NCBI GenBank assembly: GCA_007128175.1
Contig: SKXY01000120.1
Span: 1 to 42,177 of the forward strand
DNA length: 42,177 nucleotides
Reading direction: 5' to 3'
Source of the DNA: Wenzhouxiangella sp.
Lineage (GTDB): Bacteria > Pseudomonadota > Gammaproteobacteria > Xanthomonadales > Wenzhouxiangellaceae
A program made the translations under genes and the position numbers. The notes under the pieces were generated by a model. That model saw only the letters and a program-made list of their open reading frames with translations. It did no database searches and was not told where the DNA came from. This document shows positions 27,201 to 34,194 of the stretch, piece by piece; the stretch's first letter is position 1; every line of letters starts with the position of its first letter.

Positions 27201-28779
27201 CGGCGGACGCCTGGTCTACCCCGACGGCCGCCTGCAGGAAGCCGGCGGCATCATCTTCAACGATGCCTCGGGCTGGAACTACGGCCGCGGCGACGATCCC
27301 GCCCTGCCCCAGTACAACTTCGTCAGCGAGGCCGATTACATCTCCGGTGCCTGCCTGGCCGTGCGCAAGGCCGATTTCGAACGCATGGGCGGCTTCGATA
27401 CCCGCTTCGTGCCGGCCTACTACGAAGACACCGACCTGTGCTTCCAGATGCGCACCATGGGCAAACGGGTGATCTACCAGCCCGCCACCACCATCGTGCA
27501 CCACGAAGGCATCAGCTCGGGCACCGAAGAGAGCAGCGGCACCAAGCGCTACCAGGCCGTCAATCGCGACAAATTCCGTGACAAGTGGGCCCAGGTACTG
27601 ACCGACCACCCCCCTGCCGAACCCGACCATCAACGGGCCGACCCGGTGCGTCACCTGCGTTTCCGTCGCTTGCCGAAGCGGGTGCTGGTGATCGATGCCG
27701 TCACGCCACAGCCCGACCATGATTCTGGCTCGGTGCGCATCATGGCAATGATGACGCTGCTTCGGGACCTGGGCTTCCAGGTGACTTTCATACCCGAGAA
27801 CATGGCCTGGGTAGCGGGCTACTCCGATGCCCTGCAGGAGGCCGGAATCGAGGTGCTGCACGCACCTCGCACGCCGTCTCTGGAGGCATGGCTGGAAGAA
27901 CACGGCAGCGACCTCGACCTGGTCATCGTCAGCCGCCACTACGTTCTCGCCCCAATGCTGGCGAAGCTGCGCCGGCTGTGTCGCCAGGCCCGGCTGGTCT
28001 TCGATACCGTGGACCTGCATTTCCTGCGCGAGGAACGCGAGGCCGAGGTCACCGGATCCAACGAGATCGCTGCGCGTGCCACCGAGACCCGGCGCCAGGA
28101 ACTGGCGCTGATCGAACAATCCGATACCACCCTTGTCGTCAGCGCAGTGGAGCGCGACCTGCTCACCGAGCTGCTGCCTGATGCCGACGTGCGTATCGTC
28201 TCCAACATCCACCGGGTGCATGGCCGCAAGAGAGGCTTTGGCGAGCGCAAGGATCTGATGTTCGTCGGCGGCTTCCAGCACGTGCCCAACATTGATGCGG
28301 CGAAATGGCTGGTCGAAGAGATCTTTCCGATGGTGCGCCAGCGCATACCCGAAGCCCGCCTGCACCTGATCGGCTCACGCATGCCGGCCGAGATCCTGTC
28401 GATCGACTCACCGGGCGTGCAGGTGCACGGCTTCGTACCCGAGCTGGAGCCTTTTCTGGAAGGATGCCGACTGTCGCTGGCCCCGTTGCGCTACGGCGCT
28501 GGCGTCAAGGGCAAGGTCAACCAGGCCATGAGTCACGGGCTGCCGGTGGTGGCCACCAGCTGCGCGGCCGAGGGCATGTTCCTGGAGCACGGGAAAGACG
28601 TGCTGATCGCCGACGATGCCGAGACTTTCGCCGATTGCATCGTGCGTGCCTGCAGTGACGAATCGCTATGGCAACGGCTGTCCGACGGCGCACTCGACAA
28701 CGTCCATAACCACTTTTCCATGGAGGCGGCCCGTCAGGCGCTGATCGAGGCCTTTCAGCTGGAGTCCGGGTCGGACTGA
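24250..28779 (+). CDS. Giant multi-domain glycosyltransferase (GT4-like + GT2 + GT4-like)
   Basis: 1509 residues with no signal peptide and no membrane segment. Residues 35-250 resemble a degenerate GT-A fold without a DxD. Residues about 270-660 are a GT-B (GT4-like) unit, with LVVVGRLSPGKGLTLLEQAL near 501 and LSETRSLGLVPIATRTGSF later. A coiled coil covers about 685-785. Residues 872-1115 are a GT2 unit: VSIIIPVYNK, IVVDDCSSDETPEYL, LLNNDTTVTEGWL and YYEDTDLCFQMR. Residues 1142-1505 are a second GT4-like unit: FVGGFQHVPNIDAAKWLVEE and APLRYGAGVKGKVNQAMSHG. It probably makes a repeating polysaccharide or several successive linkages at the inner membrane; acceptor and sugars are unknown. ATG 24250 is chosen from the promoter position. 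It converges on the GT2 gene with a 25-base overlap. Confidence 0.88.
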   Translation: MRRTRLEPDVAYVILLEKQTRTEPIVTADDQDKPASPSRANSDPEYPADQQFRPLVVVLAGDDNRVDPAWLANLQSTLPGRYLAASSTATAGLESLECDTRCWPELVRQAAKFGADDGALVIESGLAVPEDFSSRLAALSRSPECPPLTSFAGNHDDVANPFHGLEAELSPDWCDDLAHLAGRRQWVAVDHRCPRLTFISANPPENVVDLAERNEGWIFDGIFIHDPRRDLTAGHGRHPALAAALGSLRLACTRLAERGEINLELPAIGRDDKAITLHIAHHWGGGVARWIDDVIAGDDHGHHLVLAARGYTDGKVHGQRLCLYLAGATRGLLDEWVLSPAIAATATTHDHYRELLQHIIERYAIGRIIVSSLIGHSFDALRTGQPTMQVLHDYYPAWPVLEHDPLEFDNGEGVDLAGALASNASNLLFDRTDVAFWQDLARQWLKLTAEHEVCLIAPTNQVRRRWCRLMGNDLERIDIVPHGFQGWSGALDIQPTPRADGRLNLVVVGRLSPGKGLTLLEQALPKLREVAHITLVGCGHHGMRLFGQAGVNILLDFEREALPGILATLRPQGALFLSTVAETWNYVLSETRSLGLVPIATRTGSFVERIDDGRDGLLFDPSADALIECLTRLRRDPAQLVDLAAHLPAEPGVAESVAHWDLQVAALARRLPAPCPASAASLQTMVFEADLADSRVEIEGLERRNDALYADLVNRTEWARKQERLNRERTDELHLVMEQARQQADELEERTRWALSLDEALKQEQARADHLQEYVEALHASTSWRLTRPLRFLTRLAANGRAHRAWNPWQWPRLLGQFRHNLRVGGLRGAIDRMQHLDAPAHAAPPATAVPANELTEPPADPDPVTLPNVAHPRVSIIIPVYNKVAYTGACLHSIVEHTPESDWEVIVVDDCSSDETPEYLSQCQGIRVIRNAENSGFIRSCNAGAEAARGEYLVLLNNDTTVTEGWLDALIDTFEQFDDAGIVGGRLVYPDGRLQEAGGIIFNDASGWNYGRGDDPALPQYNFVSEADYISGACLAVRKADFERMGGFDTRFVPAYYEDTDLCFQMRTMGKRVIYQPATTIVHHEGISSGTEESSGTKRYQAVNRDKFRDKWAQVLTDHPPAEPDHQRADPVRHLRFRRLPKRVLVIDAVTPQPDHDSGSVRIMAMMTLLRDLGFQVTFIPENMAWVAGYSDALQEAGIEVLHAPRTPSLEAWLEEHGSDLDLVIVSRHYVLAPMLAKLRRLCRQARLVFDTVDLHFLREEREAEVTGSNEIAARATETRRQELALIEQSDTTLVVSAVERDLLTELLPDADVRIVSNIHRVHGRKRGFGERKDLMFVGGFQHVPNIDAAKWLVEEIFPMVRQRIPEARLHLIGSRMPAEILSIDSPGVQVHGFVPELEPFLEGCRLSLAPLRYGAGVKGKVNQAMSHGLPVVATSCAAEGMFLEHGKDVLIADDAETFADCIVRACSDESLWQRLSDGALDNVHNHFSMEAARQALIEAFQLESGSD

Positions 28780-29801
28780 AGTGGTCGCACCGGCCGCAAC
28801 AGCCACGGCAACAGCTTCACACTCCCCAATCGACGCAACGCGGCAACCTCTCGTCGCTTGGCGGGCAGTGTCCGCAAGGCCTCGCCGAGTGCAAAGACCA
28901 GCGGCCGGAGACGTCGCGGCCACCGGGGCGGGGCCGGGGCCCGGTCGGCACCGTCGCGCCCAGCGGGCAGCAAGCGCAGCAGCGGCGCGAACACCATCCC
29001 CAGCAGTTCGATCACCGCGCGCACTCCGAGCAACACCACCCACAGCATCAGCAACGGCAGGGGCAGGTTCTTGCCGGCCACCCAGACGAAATTGCGAAAG
29101 GAACGGCTCGCCACGGAAACCGATTGCACATCGGTGGACGCTCCGCGCTTGTGATAGACGATCGCCTCGGGCACGTACAGGCACTCATGGCCGGCGACAC
29201 GTGCCCGCAACGACAGATCGACATCCTCGAACACCAGGAAGAAATCTTCGTCGAACAGGCCGATGTCATCGAACAGCGATCGCCGGTAGAGCGCGGCACC
29301 GGCACAGGCACCGAACACCCAGGCCGGCTGTTCATGATCTTCCGCTGGCTCGCCGCCACCGATGTTGACGCCACCACCACGCAGCAGGGAGAACCGGTCG
29401 CCGGCCGAATCGATGCGGTGGGGCGGATCGTAGCGCAACATCCGGCAGGCAGCGAAGCTCGCTTCCGGTGCACCATCCATCGCAACCACCAGTCGTTCCA
29501 GCCAGTCCTCGCGTGCCCGGGTGTCGTTGTTGAGCAGCACGACGTACTCGCTGTTCGTTGCCCGTATACCGGCGTTGACCGCGGCCGAAAAGCCGAGATT
29601 GGCCTCGTTGCGCACTATGCGCACCCACGGAAAATCACGTTCGACCAGGGAGAGCGATTCGTCGGTGGAACCGTTATCGACCAGCACCACCTCGTAACCC
29701 TCGAAGCGCTGTTGTTCCAGGGACGTCAGGCACTCCGGCAGGTGCCCGGCACCGTTCCAGTTGGGTATGATCACGCTGACCCGGGGTGCGACTCCAGTCA
29801 T
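28755..29801 (-). CDS. Glycosyltransferase family 2 protein
   Basis: 348 residues. An N-terminal GT-A domain (about 5-235) carries VSVIIPNWNGAGHLPECL, VLVDNGSTDESL, the metal-binding NND of VVLLNNDTRAREDWLERL and FEDVDLSLRARVAGH; this is the rhamnosyltransferase-like WbbL/RfbN type. Residues about 240-275 form one or two hydrophobic segments (LPLLMLWVVLLGVRAVIELL), then a basic tail. A role in O-antigen or other surface glycan synthesis is inferred. It begins three bases after relA on the same strand, so it is probably cotranscribed with it, and its 3' end overlaps the end of the giant glycosyltransferase by 25 bases. Confidence 0.9.
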   Translation of the reverse strand: MTGVAPRVSVIIPNWNGAGHLPECLTSLEQQRFEGYEVVLVDNGSTDESLSLVERDFPWVRIVRNEANLGFSAAVNAGIRATNSEYVVLLNNDTRAREDWLERLVVAMDGAPEASFAACRMLRYDPPHRIDSAGDRFSLLRGGGVNIGGGEPAEDHEQPAWVFGACAGAALYRRSLFDDIGLFDEDFFLVFEDVDLSLRARVAGHECLYVPEAIVYHKRGASTDVQSVSVASRSFRNFVWVAGKNLPLPLLMLWVVLLGVRAVIELLGMVFAPLLRLLPAGRDGADRAPAPPRWPRRLRPLVFALGEALRTLPAKRREVAALRRLGSVKLLPWLLRPVRPLQSDPDSS

Positions 29802-29804
29802 GCC

Positions 29805-31961
29805 TTACCTCAACCGCCGCGCACTGGTGACGTTGGGAATGCCATGCAAGCGGCTCAGCAAGGTCGCAAGTTGATCAAAGTCCTCGACCTGCACGGTCAA
29901 TTCGATCTCGACATGGTCGGAATTGTCGGCATGACGCGCGTTCATGGCGCTGACATTGACCTTCTCGCTGGCCAGCAGGGTGCCGATGTCGCGAATCAGC
30001 TCGCGCCGGTCCCAGGCCTCGATGCGAACCCGCGCCGGGTAACGACTGCGTGAGCGTGCCTGCCAGCGCACATCCAGTACACGCTCGGGGTGACGCTGCT
30101 GCAACTCGAGAAACTGCCGGCAATCCTCGCGGTGGATACTCACCCCTCGCCCGCGCGTGATATAGCCGGCAATGGCATCGCCCGGCACCGGCTGACAACA
30201 GCGCGCCATCTGGTGCATCAGGCTGCCGACACCCTCGATGCGGACATCGTCATCACCCGCCTCACTGGACGGAGCCTTGTGCACGGCAATCCCGGCCTGC
30301 TCGCGCTGTTCTCGCTCGTAAAGCCTTTCCAGCGCATTGGCGACTTGCAAGGCGGTGACGTCGCCGCAACCGACCTGGGCATGGAGATCTTCGACCCGGC
30401 TGGCATTGAACTTGTGGACAACCCGGTCAAGTTCACCGGGATCCAGGTCCAGGCGCCGGAATTCGATCTCCAGCGCCTGCCGTCCGGCCGCGATGTTCTC
30501 ATCCAGGTTGGCATGGCGAAACCACTGACGCACCTTGGCACGGGCACGTGCCGTCTTCAGGTAACCCAGCCGCGGGATCAGCCAGTCACGCGATGGTGCG
30601 GGCTGCTTGCCGGTCAACACCTCGACGCGATCTCCGTTTTTCAGCTCCGTGGTCAGCGGCACGATGCGTCCGTTGACCCTGGCACCGCGGCATCGATGCC
30701 CGACCTCGGTATGGATCAGGTAGGCAAAGTCCAGGGGCGTGGCGCCGGCGGCGAGATCCTTGACCTCGCCGGTAGGCGTGAGCACGTAAACACGATCCTC
30801 GGTGGTGAGATTCTGGAAGCTTTCCAGCAACGCCTCGTCATCGGGCTGTTCTTCCTGGCTCTCAAGCAGCTGCCGCATCATGCCGATGCGCTTTTCCAGG
30901 CTGTCGTCGCGCGGCCCACCTTCCTTGTAGCGCCAGTGCGCGGCCACACCGAGCTCGGCGTGACGATGCATGTCGTGGGTGCGAATCTGAACCTCCACCA
31001 CTCGATCGCTGGACGTACTGACGGCGGTGTGGAGAGACTGGTACAGATTGGCCTTCGGATTGGTGATGTAGTCGTCGAACTCGCCCGGCACCGGCTGCCA
31101 GCGCGTGTGGACCAGACCCAGCACGGCATAGCACTGCTCCACGGTATCGACCAGCACGCGCACCGCACGCACATCGAACAGCTCGTGAAAATCCAGTCCC
31201 TTGCGCTGCATCTTGCGCCAGATCGAGTAGATATGCTTGGCCCGACCGGAAACCTGGCCGCCGATACCGGCCTCGGCCACCAGCTGCCGCAACTCGTCCA
31301 TGAACTCCTCGATGAACGCCTGACGGTCACTGCGCCGCTCGGCGACCAGTCTCCTGATCCGTTCATGGGTCTCCGGCTCGAGATACATGAAGGAGAGATC
31401 CTCGAGCTCCCACTTGAGTTGCCAGATGCCAAGCCGGTTGGCCAGGGGAGCATGAATGAGCCGGGTTTCATGCGCGATCTGCCGGCGAGTCTCGGCATCA
31501 CCGTCAGCGGCCAGGCGCAATCGCGCCAGTTGCCAGGCTAGGGCAATCAAGACAACGCGGACATCGGCGACCAAGGCCATCAGCAGTCGCCTGAGACCCT
31601 CGGCGCGGGCAGAATCGTCGGGCAGATAGGTCCGGCCGAAGTGATGCAGGCGACTGAGCTGCTCCAGCAATCCGTCCACTGCCGTGCTGCCCGCCGGCTC
31701 GTCGGCCATTGACGGTCGCTCACGTCCATCCAGCGCCGCGGGCAGCAGCAGCGTGGCAGCTACGGTGTCCGCGTCGGGGAACAGTCTGGACATGGCCTCG
31801 AGGGCCTGATGGATCAGTTGAAGTTCTTCCGCATCCGCGGCAGTAGCGCAGGCGAACTCAAGGGCATTGCGCAGTCTGCCGGGCCTGTCGAGACCGGCCC
31901 GCTCCACGAATTGATCAAGCCAGCCCCTGAGCTGGCGCTCGGCATCGGCGGCGTGCGGCAT
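29805..31961 (-). CDS. relA: GTP pyrophosphokinase RelA ((p)ppGpp synthetase)
   Basis: Ribosome-associated stringent-response enzyme, 718 residues. The N-terminal HD domain (about 40-185) lacks the HD hydrolase motif, having LSRLHHFGRTYLP where the catalytic residues would be, so it should be synthesis-only RelA rather than SpoT. The synthetase domain follows: DVRAVRVLVDTVEQCYAVLG, GEFDDYITNPKANLYQSLHT, VEVQIRTHDMHRHAELGVAA. TGS (about 405-470; VYVLTPTGEVKDLAAGATPL) and a C-terminal ACT domain (about 640-718) complete it. The ATG at 31961 is chosen for its GAGGGG site; an upstream in-frame start at 32000 would add 13 residues. dksA is in the same window at 3.6 kb. Confidence 0.95.
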   Translation of the reverse strand: MPHAADAERQLRGWLDQFVERAGLDRPGRLRNALEFACATAADAEELQLIHQALEAMSRLFPDADTVAATLLLPAALDGRERPSMADEPAGSTAVDGLLEQLSRLHHFGRTYLPDDSARAEGLRRLLMALVADVRVVLIALAWQLARLRLAADGDAETRRQIAHETRLIHAPLANRLGIWQLKWELEDLSFMYLEPETHERIRRLVAERRSDRQAFIEEFMDELRQLVAEAGIGGQVSGRAKHIYSIWRKMQRKGLDFHELFDVRAVRVLVDTVEQCYAVLGLVHTRWQPVPGEFDDYITNPKANLYQSLHTAVSTSSDRVVEVQIRTHDMHRHAELGVAAHWRYKEGGPRDDSLEKRIGMMRQLLESQEEQPDDEALLESFQNLTTEDRVYVLTPTGEVKDLAAGATPLDFAYLIHTEVGHRCRGARVNGRIVPLTTELKNGDRVEVLTGKQPAPSRDWLIPRLGYLKTARARAKVRQWFRHANLDENIAAGRQALEIEFRRLDLDPGELDRVVHKFNASRVEDLHAQVGCGDVTALQVANALERLYEREQREQAGIAVHKAPSSEAGDDDVRIEGVGSLMHQMARCCQPVPGDAIAGYITRGRGVSIHREDCRQFLELQQRHPERVLDVRWQARSRSRYPARVRIEAWDRRELIRDIGTLLASEKVNVSAMNARHADNSDHVEIELTVQVEDFDQLATLLSRLHGIPNVTSARRLR

Positions 31962-31964
31962 GGT

Positions 31965-31970
31965 CCCCTC
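31965..31970 (-). promoter_or_regulatory. Shine-Dalgarno sequence deciding the relA start
   Basis: Minus-strand GAGGGG three bases before the ATG at 31961 (GAGGGGACCATG). Spacing is short but the match to the anti-SD is good, whereas the in-frame start at 32000 has no such site. Confidence 0.45.
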
Positions 31971-32041
31971 AAAGCCTGTGAATGACCTCACGACCGGCAA
32001 ATCGCGGTCGGAAAGGCGCGCAGGAATCGATCGTTTGTGGC

Positions 32042-33892
32042 TTAGCCGGCTTTGTCTGCGTCGACGTTGAAGAATGTACTGTCTTCGCTGGAGAGCGCAC
32101 CAGCTTCGTCCTGTACGCGAAGGAACCAGTTCTCGCCAGGCTCGTCAACGACCAGCCCTTCAAAACCGACCTGACCCCCATTCGCGGTACCGGCCGCCAG
32201 GTAATCCTGGCCGCCAACACCGTCCTGACGGAGATACACTTCCACCAGGGTCTCGTCATCGTCTTCCACCCAGTTGCCATTAGCGTCGACCACGCGTACC
32301 ACAACCGGATTCAACGGCTGGCCCACTGTGCCGTCTTCAGGCTGCTGGACGAACTCGAATCCGGCGACATCACCCGCAACGAAACTGGCGGAAACCTCGG
32401 CCGACCCGACACCGTCAACGGCGAACACCACGGTATAGGTGTCAGCAGTCTCCGAGGAAGCCGCAAACTCGGCTGTGCCATTGACCGTGACCGCTTCGGC
32501 ACCGTCCAGATCCGCCAGCCCGCCGGCGTCGATCACCTCGACCAGGGCACCGGTCACCGGGTTCTGGTAGCCATCGACAACATCGACCTCGAAGACCACC
32601 TGATCCTGGCCGTCGGCCACGGCATCGTTGTTTAGTGTCTGGGCGTGGATCTCGGACGGACCAGCCGCACTGAAGCTGACCTGGGAAACTCCCGGCTCGA
32701 GGTCTTCGGCCGAAAACAGGAGCTGGTAATCGTCCGCCACTGTGGTAGTGGCCGTGAAGTGAGCCTCCCCGCTGGCATCTGTCGTTGCCGACGTCGGCGT
32801 CACTTGCAGGCCGTCATCGTCACTGACAGTGACCTCGATATTCGGCACCTGACCACCCTCGCCGTCCAGGGCCGTCACGGTAATGTTTGCATTCTCGCCG
32901 ACTTCCGCGGAAGCATTGGTGGCCGCCAGCGCCTCGCCCTCGCCAACCACGATCAGGTTGCGATGAACGGCATCGAAAGCCGCATCCGGACCCGGACCGG
33001 CCACGGCGCCTGCGTAAAGATCGATCTGCCCCGGTGCCGACCCGTTCCGAACCAACCGGGTCACCGAAAAGGTGAGCGAGGAGCCCACTGGAAGCGTGAG
33101 GCCATCGAAGCGTAGCGGCCCGTCACCATCGGAATCAGGGCAAACGGCACCCTCGACCGACGCGCACTGCCAGAAACCGTTATTCAGGCTGGCGTCGAAC
33201 AACACCGAGTTGCGCGGAAAAACCTCCTGGAAGGCCACACCATCGAGATCGACTGTGCCGGTGTTGACCAGGCTGACATCGTAGTTGATGTTGCCTTCAC
33301 CAACGAAATCCTCGTGATCGTAGACGATCTCGATGCTGCCCGGCGGGGGCACAAACTCGAAGCGGCTGGCAAACACCTCGTCGATCGGTCCATCTCCGAC
33401 CGGCGCGACGCCATACAGACCGAACTCGCCCATGCTCTGGCCGCGGTAGAAGCACTGCACCGTGGGCGCAGGCAACTTGAACAATTCATCGGTGGGCAGA
33501 AAATACTCCAGGCCGCTGCCCAGCGAGATTCGATCAGCGATCACATGCCCATTGGCGTCGGTCAGGGTCAAGCCCACCGGCGGTGTCTCGTTTGCGAAAT
33601 CGAAACAAAACAGCGGCTGATCGTAACTGCCGCCGAACATGCCAGTGGCAAAGGACAACTTGCCCTCATTGAGATCATAGGCCACCACGTCACTGTCACC
33701 TTCCTCGACAGCGATCTGGAAAACCCCCAGGTCCGCACCGTCAAGTGCGAACAGCAGACCGCTCGGCTCAAGGTGCAGCATACTGTCAAGCGATTGATCG
33801 GTTTCGTTCCAGGACTGTTCGGCCTGGGCCAGCGTGGCTCCGCCAGCAAACGCCAGCGCCACAACAAGGGGAGAAGTCAGGATTCGATTCAA
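32042..33892 (-). CDS. Secreted acidic protein with bacterial Ig-like (Big_1/invasin-type) repeats
   Basis: 616 residues if begun at the TTG at 33892. That start yields a textbook Sec signal peptide (MNRILTSPLVVALAFAGGAT, then LAQA). The only upstream Met (33964) would put 24 polar residues before it. The mature protein is strongly acidic. An N-terminal region of unknown fold (about 25-190) is followed by a DUF11-like beta domain (about 190-310; SLVNTGTVDLDGVAFQEVFP) and three Ig-like repeats (about 318-400, 405-500, 505-612), with VTPTSATTDASGEAHFTATT marking Big_1 type. No membrane anchor, sorting signal or autotransporter barrel is seen. Surface or adhesive function is inferred. It stands alone between relA and hrpA. 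Confidence 0.75.
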   Translation of the reverse strand: MNRILTSPLVVALAFAGGATLAQAEQSWNETDQSLDSMLHLEPSGLLFALDGADLGVFQIAVEEGDSDVVAYDLNEGKLSFATGMFGGSYDQPLFCFDFANETPPVGLTLTDANGHVIADRISLGSGLEYFLPTDELFKLPAPTVQCFYRGQSMGEFGLYGVAPVGDGPIDEVFASRFEFVPPPGSIEIVYDHEDFVGEGNINYDVSLVNTGTVDLDGVAFQEVFPRNSVLFDASLNNGFWQCASVEGAVCPDSDGDGPLRFDGLTLPVGSSLTFSVTRLVRNGSAPGQIDLYAGAVAGPGPDAAFDAVHRNLIVVGEGEALAATNASAEVGENANITVTALDGEGGQVPNIEVTVSDDDGLQVTPTSATTDASGEAHFTATTTVADDYQLLFSAEDLEPGVSQVSFSAAGPSEIHAQTLNNDAVADGQDQVVFEVDVVDGYQNPVTGALVEVIDAGGLADLDGAEAVTVNGTAEFAASSETADTYTVVFAVDGVGSAEVSASFVAGDVAGFEFVQQPEDGTVGQPLNPVVVRVVDANGNWVEDDDETLVEVYLRQDGVGGQDYLAAGTANGGQVGFEGLVVDEPGENWFLRVQDEAGALSSEDSTFFNVDADKAG

Positions 33893-34194
33893 CTTAGGGT
33901 CCAATTCCGTTTCGGTGTGGCAGACAGTTGCGTATTGTAGCGCCTGAAGAAGTCCAAAGACCATTGCCAGTTCATAAAAATTCTGTTAATTCAGACCTTT
34001 CTGCAAGACTCGTGAAATCCATCACACATGCTGTTTCGTGTACGAGTTCGCTGTTAATCCCCCCTCAAATCCGGACGCTGCGACTGAAACATCCGATCAA
34101 TCCTGAAAGACACGGGGCCACGAACCCCCATGGTTGATCAACAAGACATCGTGGTTAGGACAAAACGCGGGCCTTCCAGTTCCCCAACCTCTTC
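33893..34194. other. Intergenic region between the secreted Ig-like protein gene and hrpA
   Basis: About 300 bases of lower GC than the surroundings, upstream of the 33892 start and downstream of the hrpA stop. It holds a likely -10 box (33934-33939), a weak GGGG/CCCC hairpin (34114-34129) that could end hrpA transcription, and a perfect palindrome GTTGATCAAC (34133-34142). No further gene is supported. Confidence 0.5.
33934..33939 (-). promoter_or_regulatory. Putative -10 box (TACAAT) for the secreted Ig-like protein gene
   Basis: Minus-strand GGCGCTACAAT, 42 bases upstream of the TTG at 33892, would start transcription near 33927 and so within the frame of the upstream Met, which supports the TTG start. 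The -35 region is not convincing. The decamer GCGCTACAAT also precedes pepQ at nearly the same distance. Confidence 0.35.

Noticed and set aside
26260-28365. A 701-codon minus-strand open frame inside the giant glycosyltransferase
   Set aside because: The plus strand encodes clear GT2 and GT4 motifs; the antisense product has no family character and no start context.
24250-29801. Glycosyltransferase pair considered as a transferred O-antigen island
   Set aside because: Flanking genes are core, no mobile-element gene or attachment site is visible, and base composition looks similar by eye to the neighbours.
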